Positions 41,034 to 50,405 of a stretch of 64,000 nt of DNA are shown piece after piece. The number at the start of each line of letters is the position of its first letter. The stretch's first letter is position 1. Under the pieces are notes generated by a model. That model was not told where the DNA came from and did not search any database. It worked only from the letters and a program-made list of their open reading frames with translations. Position numbers and translations under genes: made by a program. The stretch covers positions 1 through 64,000 of the forward strand of contig NZ_JABEBY010000007.1 of the NCBI RefSeq assembly GCF_046719765.1. The letters run 5' to 3'. Origin of the DNA: Halonotius sp046719765. Its GTDB lineage: Archaea > Halobacteriota > Halobacteria > Halobacteriales > Haloferacaceae.

Positions 41034-41897
41034 ATGGCAAGCTACACCTCGGCTGACTCACACAACCCGTTCAGCTTCGACCATCGGGACATGATGGCGT
41101 TCATCCTCATCATGTCGCTGCATGGTTTGCAGAGTATGATCTCGGAACTCCTACCGAGTGTTTCAGGAGTGCTGGATGTCCAGATCGGGCCGTTCTGGTT
41201 TGTCGCGATGTCGGTCGCGCTGTTGTTCCGGTCGTTCTGGGCCTGTCTTGCGATTCCGGTCGGGACAACCGTCTTCGGTGAGATCCTGATCGGCGATTTC
41301 AACGCCCTTGGGACGGTTGAAGGGCTGATCGTGATCACCCTGTCGTGGTTCTTCGCGATGTCGCTCATCACGGAGCCGACCGATCCGAAACAGATCGCTG
41401 TGGTCGGCTTCATCGCAAAGGCGATGGAGGAGATCGGTGCGTGGCTGATCGATGTCGGGAAGTTCTATGTTGGCGTCGAAGAGCTTGACGCCATCGCGTG
41501 GCTGCCCGAAACCGTCTGGGTGACCGAAGGGATGGGAGCGTTCACACAGATCATCGTTGCCGGGATCATCTTCGGGGCGATCCCGACGTACTTCCTCTAC
41601 CCACGGCTGCGTGGGAAGATCGAACCCCTGCTGGGGATGACGCCCGTCGAGGGCCGTGACGGCCCGATGTTCACCCGATCCTCCGGAAAGCGACTGTTCG
41701 CCTGGGTGGCGTTCCTCCCGCTGGCCTTCGTCATCGAGGCCCTCAGCGAGACCAGCGGTGGGCTCATCACCTTCACCCCGCAGTTCGTCGAGACCTACGG
41801 CCAAGAGTTCCTGTTCGTCCCGATTTTGGCCGCCGCGGTGGTCGCCTTCAGCGTGGTCGCCTACCGTCAGCGCAAAACTGACTCGCTGAACAACTAA
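41034..41897 (+). CDS. Membrane protein, putative substrate-binding (S) component of an ECF transporter
   Basis: The 287-residue protein has about seven membrane segments and a polar N-terminus. It is the first gene of a run ending with a fused ECF ATPase and an EcfT gene. The sequence shows helices such as DMMAFILIMSLHGLQSMISE and VIVAGIIFGAIP-type stretches but no named vitamin-transporter motif that I recognise. Function as the S subunit is inferred from gene order; the ligand is unknown. A TATA-like CATATAAGCC lies about 40 nt upstream. Confidence 0.6.
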   Translation: MASYTSADSHNPFSFDHRDMMAFILIMSLHGLQSMISELLPSVSGVLDVQIGPFWFVAMSVALLFRSFWACLAIPVGTTVFGEILIGDFNALGTVEGLIVITLSWFFAMSLITEPTDPKQIAVVGFIAKAMEEIGAWLIDVGKFYVGVEELDAIAWLPETVWVTEGMGAFTQIIVAGIIFGAIPTYFLYPRLRGKIEPLLGMTPVEGRDGPMFTRSSGKRLFAWVAFLPLAFVIEALSETSGGLITFTPQFVETYGQEFLFVPILAAAVVAFSVVAYRQRKTDSLNN

Positions 41898-41918
41898 CCG
41901 GCTGCTGATTTTTTATTT

Positions 41919-43763
41919 ATGAGCGCACACAGCATCATCGTTGACGATCTGACGTTCGAATACCCCGGTGGCGACGAATCAGTGCTACAGGGGGCGGATC
42001 TGCGCATCGATTCGGGCGAGTTTACCGCCGTCGTCGGCGGGAACGGCAGCGGGAAAACGACGCTCTGTAAAACGTTCAACGGACTCATCCCCCACTTTTT
42101 CGATGGGACGTTCGAGGGGTCGGTTCGTGTCGATGGCACTGACACCCGCAAATCAAATGTCGGAGATCTCTCCCGAACGGTTGGCTACGTGTTCCAGGAC
42201 TTCGAAAACCAACTAGTCCAGGAGACGGTGCGAGACGATGTTGAGTTCGCGCCGCTGAACTACGGGTTCGACGACTACGAGGAGCGGGCCACGCGCGCCC
42301 TTGAGATGGTCGGCCTTGCCGACCTTGCGGATCGGTTTATCTGGGAGCTCAGCGGCGGCCAACAACACCTCGTCGCGCTCGCGGGCGTCCTTGCGATGGA
42401 TCCCGAGTTCGTGGTGGTTGACGAACCGGCCGCCCAGCTTGACCCACAGAACGCCCGCGAGGCGTACGAACGACTCCGCTGGCTGCACGAGGAACAGGAC
42501 AAGACGGTCATCGTGATCGAACACCACTCGGAGTTCATCGCGGAGTACTGCGACGAGATGGTGTTGGTCTCCGACGGTGGTGTCGCCTGGAAGGAACCAG
42601 CGCAGGTTGGCCTCAACCAACTCGACGACCTGCGTGCCGAAAACATCCATCCGCCACAGGTCACCCAGATTGCCGATGCCGTCCCCGCCGGGATGGCGAC
42701 CGTCTCGGATGGCCGGTATCCGGTGACTGTTGACGAGGCAGAGACTGCACTATGGTCTGAATCCGCGCCGGCGGGCAAAAAGCGATCCGTGCCGATCGAT
42801 GAGGCGTCCGAATCGACACCACACAATCGTTCAGACGAGGAGAACGCCGAGAACGGTGATCGTGAGCCGGTCATCACTCTCCGGAACGTCGGCCACGGCT
42901 ACCCGACGCTTCGTGAGGGGTACAACCAGGTGCTCGATGGGTTGAACCTCGATCTGTACGCAGGCGACCGCGTTGCGCTCGTCGGCGCAAACGGCTCGGG
43001 CAAATCGACGCTGCTTCGCCTGCTCACCGGGCTTGAGTCACCGGATGAAGGGACGGTCTCCGTGCTGGGACAGGAAACGAACGACGCGCTGCCGGAGGAA
43101 CTTGCGGACGACACCGTCTACATTCACCAAAATCCCGAGGAGATGTTCGTCGAGGACAACGTCCGCAAGGATATCGGCTACTATCTCAAAAACCGTGGGG
43201 CAGCCGATGTTGAAAGCCGTGTTGCGGAGATACTGACGTACCTCGATCTGGAGGAGTTAGCCGACCGCGACGGCCGGCTGATGAGCTTGGGCCAGCAGCG
43301 GCGCGCCTCACTTGGCATCGGGTTAGCGACCGATCCGACAGTCGTACTGCTCGACGAACCAACGGGGAGCCTCGATCTCCAGAGCCGCCGGGAGGTCACC
43401 GGGATCCTCCGGAAAGCCGAGAGCCGCGTCGAGACGGTCGTCATCGCCTCCCATGACCTCCAACTGGTCGCCGGCTGGGCCGATCGGGTGATCGTGCTTG
43501 ACGACGGGGACGTGATTGCGGACGCGCCGCCGGCGGCGGTGTTCGACGACGCAGAGCTCCTCGCGGCGGCCGACCTCAGACAGCCCCAGGTGGTCGAATT
43601 GAGCGAGCGGCTGGGGTTTGATTCGCCGCTGCTCACCACGGATGTGATGGTTGAGGCGATCACGAAGGGGACAGCCCCGGATGTCGCAACCCCGGTCGGC
43701 GATGACGCGGCTCCCGACACCACGGTTCCGAACACGACACAGACGCTCAGGGAGGAACAATGA
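41919..43763 (+). CDS. ECF transporter ATPase, two ATP-binding domains fused
   Basis: The first domain has Walker A GGNGSGKTTLCKTF, signature ELSGGQQHLVALAG and Walker B VVVDEPAAQLD. The second has Walker A GANGSGKSTLLRLL, a degenerate signature MSLGQQRRASLGIG and Walker B VVLLDEPTGSLDLQ. These correspond to EcfA1 and EcfA2 of energy-coupling-factor importers, joined by an acidic linker of about 90 residues. It powers the membrane proteins encoded before and after it. It overlaps the next gene by four bases (ATGA). Confidence 0.9.
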   Translation: MSAHSIIVDDLTFEYPGGDESVLQGADLRIDSGEFTAVVGGNGSGKTTLCKTFNGLIPHFFDGTFEGSVRVDGTDTRKSNVGDLSRTVGYVFQDFENQLVQETVRDDVEFAPLNYGFDDYEERATRALEMVGLADLADRFIWELSGGQQHLVALAGVLAMDPEFVVVDEPAAQLDPQNAREAYERLRWLHEEQDKTVIVIEHHSEFIAEYCDEMVLVSDGGVAWKEPAQVGLNQLDDLRAENIHPPQVTQIADAVPAGMATVSDGRYPVTVDEAETALWSESAPAGKKRSVPIDEASESTPHNRSDEENAENGDREPVITLRNVGHGYPTLREGYNQVLDGLNLDLYAGDRVALVGANGSGKSTLLRLLTGLESPDEGTVSVLGQETNDALPEELADDTVYIHQNPEEMFVEDNVRKDIGYYLKNRGAADVESRVAEILTYLDLEELADRDGRLMSLGQQRRASLGIGLATDPTVVLLDEPTGSLDLQSRREVTGILRKAESRVETVVIASHDLQLVAGWADRVIVLDDGDVIADAPPAAVFDDAELLAAADLRQPQVVELSERLGFDSPLLTTDVMVEAITKGTAPDVATPVGDDAAPDTTVPNTTQTLREEQ

Positions 43764-44719
43764 GCTACCTCACCGCGCTGACCGATATCTCGATCGCGGA
43801 TCTCAAGGTCGACCTGATGCGGACGGCCTACGACAACGAGGACGCCTTGTTGAACACGTTCGATCCCCGGGTGGTGCTGCTGTGGACGGTGCTGTTTATG
43901 ATTATACCGTGGTTGTTCTACGACACGCTGCCGTTGGTCACCCTGCTGGCGGCGGCGTTCGTTCTCGCGGCGCTCTCGCAGGTAAGCAAGTATCTGCTTG
44001 TATTACTGTTGTTCGGACAGCTCACCAACATCGGCTTCTTTGTCGTCATGGTGCCGCTGATGGGTGGCTTAGTTACCGGGTGGGAAGACCTCAGTGCCAA
44101 CAGCTCACAGCTGATCGATGGCGTCGTAGCCTTTGACCCGTCGGTGCTCGCCGAGGCTGGTGGCATTGTCGCGGCTGCTGTCGGGGAGGGGCTCAACACG
44201 GCACTGTCAAGCCAGCAGGCCGGGGTCGAAGCTGTCGGTGCCGTCGTCCCGTTCTTCCTCAAGCTCACGATTATCTCGGTGATCAGTTTGGCGGTGTTCT
44301 CGGCGATGAGCCCACAGAAGATCAGCCAAGGGATGCTTCGGCTTGGGGTGCCCCGACAGCTCACGTTTGCGATCGCCTACGGCTACCGAATGATGCCGCT
44401 ACTCGTCGAGGAGTACCACGCGCTCATCAACTCATTCCGACTCCGAAGCAAGGTGCCGGAAAAGAAAGGTGTGCTGAGCTGGCGATATCTGCTCTACCTC
44501 CTGAAGCTCTCGATCAAGGCCTTCTACCCGTTGATCTTCAATGTCGCCAAACGGTCTCGCGTTACTGTTGAGGCAATGGAGACGAAGGGGTTCTCACAAT
44601 CGCTGAGCGATCCGAAAAGCCGCAAGCTACGAACGGATGATATGATAATTCGCCCCCGGGATGTCTCGTTTGTTTTCGGCTCGCTGTTGTTTGTTGCGGG
44701 TGTGTGGGTGTTCCTTTAA
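43760..44719 (+). CDS. ECF transporter transmembrane (T) component
   Basis: The 319-residue protein is a CbiQ/EcfT-type membrane protein with about five to six membrane segments. It has the coupling-helix stretch near the C-terminus (FRLRSKVPEKKG, then VAKRSRVTVEAMETKGF), where the family has an Ala-Arg-Gly-type motif. It joins the fused ATPase to the S component. The ATGA overlap with the ATPase gene argues for an operon. Confidence 0.85.
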   Translation: MSYLTALTDISIADLKVDLMRTAYDNEDALLNTFDPRVVLLWTVLFMIIPWLFYDTLPLVTLLAAAFVLAALSQVSKYLLVLLLFGQLTNIGFFVVMVPLMGGLVTGWEDLSANSSQLIDGVVAFDPSVLAEAGGIVAAAVGEGLNTALSSQQAGVEAVGAVVPFFLKLTIISVISLAVFSAMSPQKISQGMLRLGVPRQLTFAIAYGYRMMPLLVEEYHALINSFRLRSKVPEKKGVLSWRYLLYLLKLSIKAFYPLIFNVAKRSRVTVEAMETKGFSQSLSDPKSRKLRTDDMIIRPRDVSFVFGSLLFVAGVWVFL

Positions 44720-44870
44720 CAAGAACTGGAAGCATTCGTCACTTCATAGGGGATCGAATGCTCGATCGGACGCCATCCGGTCAACGTGATCAATTGAGAC
44801 TATATAGAACACAATATGCATACAAACACCCAATATCCTAACGGAGAAATACTGTACATCTATACCCCTA

Positions 44871-44880
44871 TTATAAACTG
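44871..44880 (+). promoter_or_regulatory. TATA-like box of the pst operon
   Basis: TTATAAACTG at 44871-44880 is about 40 nt before the pstS ATG at 44911. The whole 190-base intergenic region is AT-rich compared with the genes. Candidate phosphate-control sites could be here, but none is identifiable by eye. Confidence 0.5.
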
Positions 44881-44910
44881 CTTTAGTATAACTCCACCCA
44901 GCAACGGGTG

Positions 44911-46080
44911 ATGACGGGAGAGACAGAACGATTGTCGGATCGTGTATCGCGTCGTAAATTCGTGGTTGCCTCCGGTACCGCAGGGATCGCCGGACTCGCC
45001 GGTTGTAGCGGCGGCGAGAGCGGCGAGGGCGGCGATGGCAGCGAGTCAAGCGAGGGTGCCAACACCGCCGACGGCAGCGAAGGCGGCTCCGGCGACCCGG
45101 CGACGGTGACCGCCGAAGGTTCCTCGACGGTGTACCCCATCTCGAACAAGGGTAGTTCCTACTGGAACTCGAACTCGCCGGCCAGCGACGGTGAGTACTG
45201 GGGCTCGAACGACGAGTCCTCGGTGCCCGGCTGGGATCAGCTCGACACCGACATGAACATCGCCGACTACTTCGCCAGCCTCTATGGCTTCGAGCCGAGC
45301 GGCGAGCGGTCGAACCCGCCGTTTGCGACCCGCGTCGCACTGAGCCACTCGGGAACCGGCTGTGAGGCGGTTCGAGACGGCCTCGTCGATATCGGGAACT
45401 CTTCCGGCCCGATCACGGCCGAACTCGATATCAGCGAGGAACAGCGCGACGAGAACTACGTCGACCACGTCGTCGGCCGCGACGGCCAGCCGGTCTTCGT
45501 CAGTCAGGCGATCTACGACGCCGGCGTCGACCAGCTCACCGGCGACCAGATCCGCGGTATCTACCAAGGCGATATCACCAACTGGAGCGAGGTCGGCGGC
45601 CCCGATCAGGAGATCTACGTGGTCGGCCGCGCCGAGGGCTCCGGTACCGACACCTCGTTCCGACTGAACATGCTCGGCGACGCCGACGCGCCGATGGACG
45701 TCGACACGCGCCTCGGACAGAATCAGCAGGTTCAACAGGTGCTGCAGGACAACGACAACGCCATCGGCTACATGGCACTGGCGTTCTCGGGATCGGGCAT
45801 TCAGGCCATCGCCATCGACTTCGAGGGCACTGTCTTCCGCCCCGACCCTGACGCCGAAAACACCATTTTCGACTCCGAATACCCGCTGAATCGGGATCTG
45901 CACATGTACACCCGGATCAACGAGGAGACGCCGAACGGCACCGACATGCGCGAGGCGGCGTTCCTCAACATGTTCCTGACCGAGTTCGGCCAGCAGGTCT
46001 TCGTCGAGGACGTCAACTACATCACGCTGCCGACCTCGGATATCGAGGCCGAACGCGCGAAGCTCCCCGAGCAGGCCTAA
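44911..46080 (+). CDS. pstS: Phosphate ABC transporter substrate-binding lipoprotein PstS
   Basis: The N-terminus SDRVSRRKFVVASGTAGIAG is a twin-arginine signal with lipobox cysteine, followed by a Gly/Ser/Glu-rich linker. The mature protein shows PstS features: VTAEGSSTVYPISN, ATRVALSHSGTGCEAVRDGL, GNSSGPITAEL and GRAEGSGTDTSFRLN. It captures phosphate outside the cell for the PstCAB permease. The GTG at 44908 directly before the ATG is an alternative start. It is 389 aa and the first gene of the operon. Confidence 0.95.
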   Translation: MTGETERLSDRVSRRKFVVASGTAGIAGLAGCSGGESGEGGDGSESSEGANTADGSEGGSGDPATVTAEGSSTVYPISNKGSSYWNSNSPASDGEYWGSNDESSVPGWDQLDTDMNIADYFASLYGFEPSGERSNPPFATRVALSHSGTGCEAVRDGLVDIGNSSGPITAELDISEEQRDENYVDHVVGRDGQPVFVSQAIYDAGVDQLTGDQIRGIYQGDITNWSEVGGPDQEIYVVGRAEGSGTDTSFRLNMLGDADAPMDVDTRLGQNQQVQQVLQDNDNAIGYMALAFSGSGIQAIAIDFEGTVFRPDPDAENTIFDSEYPLNRDLHMYTRINEETPNGTDMREAAFLNMFLTEFGQQVFVEDVNYITLPTSDIEAERAKLPEQA

Positions 46081-46125
46081 CGCTGTAGCCGCGCTGTCGC
46101 TTGCTTTCACCCTCGATTCCAGTAC

Positions 46126-47253
46126 ATGTCATTCACTACGCTTCAAACAGATTGGCGCGCAAGCATCGAGCGACGGCTGACCCACACGCGGGCGTTCATC
46201 GACGACACCGACCCGGACGCACTGGCGGTCGTCCTCGTCTCGATGGGGTCGCTGCTGGCCGCGTTCGTCGGGTTCCTGCTGGCGTCAGCGTGGACTGCCG
46301 TCCCGCTCGGCGCGTTTTTGATCGCTACTGGCTACGGCTGGGCGCGCCATCAGGCCCTCCTCGCCCGCGCGGTCACCTTCGCGATGACGACGGTGACGCT
46401 GATCACGCTCGGGCTTATCGTCGTCTTCATTTTCGCCGAGTCGATCCCGGCCTTTCAGTACGAAACAACGACCGTCTTCGGGGTTTCCGTGCCGGGTCTC
46501 GGCATGTTCGCACAGGCCCGCTGGGACGCCGTCTCCGAACCGGTTCGCTACTCGCTGCTCCCGATGATTCACGGCACCGTGATGGTGACCACCATCGCAA
46601 CGCTCGTCGCCGCGCCGCTCGGCGTCGCTGCCGCGCTGTTCATCGCGGAGATCGCGCCGCCACGCGTCCGCGAACTCGTCAAACCCGGCATCGAGATACT
46701 GGCGGGCATCCCCTCGATCGTCTACGGCTTTATCGGCTTTACCGTCATCAACCCGTGGGCAAGCGGCGCGTTCGCGCTCAACGGCGGCTCGACGTACCTC
46801 TTTGTCGGCATAGTGGTCGGGCTGATGGCGTTGCCGACGGTCGTCTCCGTCGCTGAAGACGCGCTGACGAGCGTGCCCGACGTGATGAAAAACGGCTCGC
46901 TTGCGCTCGGGGCGACCGACTGGCAGTCGATGACCTCGATCACGCTGCCGGCGGCCTTTTCGGGTGTGTCGGCGGCCGTCCTCCTCGGCGTCGGGCGGGC
47001 CATCGGCGAGACCATGGCCGCGACGGTGATGCTCGCTGGCGTCCCCCGAATCAGTGAGCCGCTCGTTAACGTCTTCTACGGCTACGAGACGCTTACCTCG
47101 CTGATCGCCCGTGGCTACGGCAGCGCGAACGGCGTCCACGAGAGCGCGCTGTTCGCCGCCGGCGTCGTTCTGTTCGTCACCGTGTTGTGTCTGAGCATCG
47201 GCTCACAGTATATCGAGGCACGCATGCGTCGCCGGCTTGGAGGTGCCGAATGA
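46126..47253 (+). CDS. pstC: Phosphate ABC transporter permease PstC
   Basis: This membrane permease subunit (375 aa) has about six to seven membrane segments and the coupling motif region PDVMKNGSLALGATDWQSMT followed by GVGRAIGETMAATVMLAGVP, typical for PstC. It pairs with PstA to form the phosphate channel. It ends with a four-base overlap (ATGA) to pstA. Confidence 0.94.
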   Translation: MSFTTLQTDWRASIERRLTHTRAFIDDTDPDALAVVLVSMGSLLAAFVGFLLASAWTAVPLGAFLIATGYGWARHQALLARAVTFAMTTVTLITLGLIVVFIFAESIPAFQYETTTVFGVSVPGLGMFAQARWDAVSEPVRYSLLPMIHGTVMVTTIATLVAAPLGVAAALFIAEIAPPRVRELVKPGIEILAGIPSIVYGFIGFTVINPWASGAFALNGGSTYLFVGIVVGLMALPTVVSVAEDALTSVPDVMKNGSLALGATDWQSMTSITLPAAFSGVSAAVLLGVGRAIGETMAATVMLAGVPRISEPLVNVFYGYETLTSLIARGYGSANGVHESALFAAGVVLFVTVLCLSIGSQYIEARMRRRLGGAE

Positions 47254-48818
47254 GCCGCGCGACCCAAACGGCCCTCGTCCGCGACGACCGCACGATCTAC
47301 GAGGCGGCTGCCGGCCTCGCCGTCGGCCTCTCCGGCGTCGCCTTCGTCACCGGCTTAGCGGCACTGCTGAACGTCGTCGCCATCGACGACCCCGTCGCTG
47401 GCCTCGAACTCTCCGTGCTGTTCGGCGTCGTCCTGCTCGGGCTCGGAGCCACGACCGTCGGCTTCGGCGTCGCCTCACGGCTGGACTACGTCGAGACAGG
47501 GGCCCAGCCCAGCGCGGGAATCGTCGCCGCAGGCGCGTTCACGGCGATCTGGTTCGCGGTCGGTACAGCCGTCGCCGGTGCGGCCGGGCTCGGCACGGTC
47601 AGCCAGCTCGGCGTCGGAATGCTCCTCAGCGCGGCCGCCTTCGCAACGACCGCGTTCCCGCGGGAAGATATCGGTTCGACAATGCCCGCCGGGGCTGTCG
47701 CCGGCCTCTGTGGGCTCGCACTCGTCACCGGCATCGTCGGCCCCGGCTGGGAGCAACCACTCGCCGGCTACAACGCAACGCTGTTCGGCGACACTGTCGT
47801 TCCCGCGATCGTACTGTTCGCCTCGCTGGTGACCGGCTGGAGTGCCGCGAAAGCCTACGGCGGCTTCGGGGCTCGTGGGCGCAACGTCGGCGCGTACGTG
47901 CTCATCTACCTCGTCGTCGGCTCGATCCTGTCGGTACTCGTTGGCCTCGTCGCCTTCGTCACGGTGCGGGGCCTCCCCGGCCTGTTCAATGGGTTCAGCG
48001 TTGGCGGAGCCGGCCTCGTTCGGTGGCCGTTCCTCACCAACGGAGCCGGCTTGTTGGCCGATGTCGCGGGCGTCTTCCCCGCGCTGTTAGGAACGGTCTG
48101 GCTGGTCATCGGGGCCGTGCTCTTCGCCGTCCCGACCGGCGTCGGTGCCGCCGTCTTCCTCAGCGAGTACGCCGAACAGGGCCGCTTTACCGGGGCTGTC
48201 GAGGTAGCAACGAACGGCCTCTGGAGCACGCCGAGTATCGTCTTCGGCCTGTTCGGGGCCGCCTTCCTGATCCCGCGGTTCGGCAATCAGAAATCGCTGA
48301 TCGCCGGCATGCTGACGCTCGGCTTCATGCTGTTGCCGCTGGTGTTGATCACGAGCCGGGAGGCGATCCTCGCGGTGCCCGACGAGTACCGCGACGCCAG
48401 CGCGGCCCTCGGCGTCTCGAAATGGCAGACGATCCGCAGCGTCGTCCTCCCCGCGGCGATCCCGGGTGTGACGACCGGCGTCATTCTCGGCGTCGGCCGC
48501 ATCGCCGGCGAGACCGCGCCGATCCTCCTGACGATGGGCGGCGGCGTCCTCCCGGCGAAATCGGCCGCGCCCAACGTGTTGGGCGGGTTCCAGCTGACCG
48601 CATCGCCGCCGTTCGTCAGCAACCCCGCGCTGTTGGAGGCGACGAGCGCGCTGCCGTATCAGCTGTACGCGCTTATTACCGCAGGGCTCAGTGGAAACAT
48701 CCAGAATCCGCAGGAATACGCCTGGGGGCTGGCACTGACACTGTTGCTCGTCGTGTTGGTCTTCTACGCGATCGGGATTACGACGCGGTACTACTTCAGA
48801 CGGAAACTTCACCAATGA
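47250..48818 (+). CDS. pstA: Phosphate ABC transporter permease PstA
   Basis: This 522-aa permease is longer than bacterial PstA (about 300 aa). The N-terminal half adds about six membrane segments of unclear role. The C-terminal half is the canonical permease with EYRDASAALGVSKWQTIRSV and GVILGVGRIAGETAPILLTM. The ATG at 47250 overlaps the pstC stop. The stop overlaps pstB by four bases. Confidence 0.93.
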   Translation: MSRATQTALVRDDRTIYEAAAGLAVGLSGVAFVTGLAALLNVVAIDDPVAGLELSVLFGVVLLGLGATTVGFGVASRLDYVETGAQPSAGIVAAGAFTAIWFAVGTAVAGAAGLGTVSQLGVGMLLSAAAFATTAFPREDIGSTMPAGAVAGLCGLALVTGIVGPGWEQPLAGYNATLFGDTVVPAIVLFASLVTGWSAAKAYGGFGARGRNVGAYVLIYLVVGSILSVLVGLVAFVTVRGLPGLFNGFSVGGAGLVRWPFLTNGAGLLADVAGVFPALLGTVWLVIGAVLFAVPTGVGAAVFLSEYAEQGRFTGAVEVATNGLWSTPSIVFGLFGAAFLIPRFGNQKSLIAGMLTLGFMLLPLVLITSREAILAVPDEYRDASAALGVSKWQTIRSVVLPAAIPGVTTGVILGVGRIAGETAPILLTMGGGVLPAKSAAPNVLGGFQLTASPPFVSNPALLEATSALPYQLYALITAGLSGNIQNPQEYAWGLALTLLLVVLVFYAIGITTRYYFRRKLHQ

Positions 48819-49729
48819 GTCAGACAGACCCCGCTGAAACCACGGCGAATCGCACCGACAACCAATCAGTCTCAACGACCGTCGGCGAGACCGTCGAAGA
48901 GACACGCCCAGAGTGGACAACCTACGAGGCTGCAAGCGGGACGAAACTCGCTGTCAAGGATCTTGATGTCCACTATGGTGACGACCACGCCATAAAGGAT
49001 GTCTCGATGGACATTCCTGAAGAGAGCGTGACAGCTCTCATCGGCCCCTCCGGCTGCGGAAAGTCGACGTTCCTCCGGTGTCTTAACCGAATGAACGATC
49101 GAATCCGCGCCGCTAACGTCGATGGCACAGTCGAACTCGACGAGCAAAACATCTATCAGGATGGTATCGACCTTGTCGAGTTGCGCAAGCGGGTCGGGAT
49201 GGTGTTTCAGAGTCCCAATCCCTTCCCGAAGTCCATCCGTGAGAACGTCTCCTACGGACCGCGAAAGCATGGTGATATCGAGACAGGATTGCTCGCTCGG
49301 CTGACCGGTCGTGCTGAACCCGACCGGGAAGATGCCCTTGTTGAGCAATCGCTCGAACGGGCCGCATTGTGGGAGGAGGTCAACGACCGCCTCGACGACA
49401 ACGCCCTTGGGCTGTCGGGCGGCCAGCAACAACGCCTCTGTATCGCCCGCTGTCTCGCCGTCGATCCCGAGGTGATCCTCATGGACGAACCGGCCTCGGC
49501 ACTCGACCCCATCGCCACCTCGAAGATCGAGGATCTCATCGAAGACCTCGCACAGGATTACACGGTCGTCGTCGTCACCCACAGCATGCAGCAGGCCGCC
49601 CGGGTGTCCGACCAGACGGCCGTTTTCCTGACCGGCGGCGAACTCGTCGAGTACGACGACACCGAGAAGATCTTCGAGAACCCCGAAAGCCAGCGGGTTG
49701 AGGACTACATCAGCGGGAAGTTCGGGTGA
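48815..49729 (+). CDS. pstB: Phosphate ABC transporter ATPase PstB
   Basis: The ATPase (304 aa) has Walker A GPSGCGKSTFLRCLNRMND, Q-loop MVFQSPNPFPKSI, signature LSGGQQQRLCIARCL and Walker B ILMDEPASALDPIAT. These closely follow the PstB pattern. It powers phosphate import. The N-terminal 45 residues are an acidic, disordered extension. The start overlaps pstA by four bases. Confidence 0.97.
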   Translation: MSQTDPAETTANRTDNQSVSTTVGETVEETRPEWTTYEAASGTKLAVKDLDVHYGDDHAIKDVSMDIPEESVTALIGPSGCGKSTFLRCLNRMNDRIRAANVDGTVELDEQNIYQDGIDLVELRKRVGMVFQSPNPFPKSIRENVSYGPRKHGDIETGLLARLTGRAEPDREDALVEQSLERAALWEEVNDRLDDNALGLSGGQQQRLCIARCLAVDPEVILMDEPASALDPIATSKIEDLIEDLAQDYTVVVVTHSMQQAARVSDQTAVFLTGGELVEYDDTEKIFENPESQRVEDYISGKFG

Positions 49730-49734
49730 TCGCC

Positions 49735-50403
49735 GTGCCGCGTGAGGAGTACCGGCAGTCGCTGGACGACCTGCGGGCGAACGTCGAATCGATGGCCGAA
49801 GCTGTCGTAGAACAGCTCCAGCAGGCACTCGACGCCCTCGACAGCGACGACCGCACGCTGGCCCGAGCGGTGATCGACAGCGACGACCACATCAACCAAC
49901 AGTATCTCAACCTCGAAAGCAACTGTGTCGATCTGATCGCCCTCCAACAGCCCGTCGCCGCCGATCTCCGCTTTGTCGTTGCGTCGTTTAAGATCCTGAC
50001 CGATCTGGAACGGATCGGCGATCTCGCAACGAACCTCGCCCGATACGCCCGCGCCGACAGCCCGGCGATCGTCTCCGACGTGCGGATCCAGGAGATCGGC
50101 GAGACCGCCGTAGAGCAGGTTCGGGCGGCCGTCGACGCGTACGTCGCAGGCGACGCCGACGCCTGTCGGGCGATCGCCGACCGCGACGACGAGCTTGATA
50201 CGTCGTGTCAGGCCGCCAACGAGGCTGTCGTCCGGGAGCTGATCGCCAGCGACCCCGACGGGTGGGAGATCGAACAACGGCTTGACGGCGTCTTGCGGCT
50301 GTTGCTGACGATCCGGGATCTGGAGCGGGTCGGCGACCATGCCGTCAACATCGCCGCCCGGACGCTGTATATGACTGAGGGAGCCCCCGAGCTGATCTAC
50401 TAA
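49735..50403 (+). CDS. phoU: Phosphate signalling/transport regulator PhoU
   Basis: Two PhoU helical repeats are visible (DLRANVESMAEAVVEQLQQA and AVEQVRAAVDAYVAGDADA), each with the metal-binding EhhhR/DhhhD type helix (VIDSDDHIN; LERIGDLATNLARYA; LERVGDHAVNIAART). It modulates Pst activity and phosphate signalling. The GTG at 49735 gives the usual VPREEYRQSLDD start; a GTG at 49726 overlapping the pstB stop is the alternative. Confidence 0.93.
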   Translation: MPREEYRQSLDDLRANVESMAEAVVEQLQQALDALDSDDRTLARAVIDSDDHINQQYLNLESNCVDLIALQQPVAADLRFVVASFKILTDLERIGDLATNLARYARADSPAIVSDVRIQEIGETAVEQVRAAVDAYVAGDADACRAIADRDDELDTSCQAANEAVVRELIASDPDGWEIEQRLDGVLRLLLTIRDLERVGDHAVNIAARTLYMTEGAPELIY

Positions 50404-50405
50404 CG

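Noticed and set aside
47237..49729. An 830-codon frame joining the pstA region to PstB
   Set aside because: Its first part is an arginine-rich out-of-frame reading of pstA; only the part from 48815 is real (PstB).
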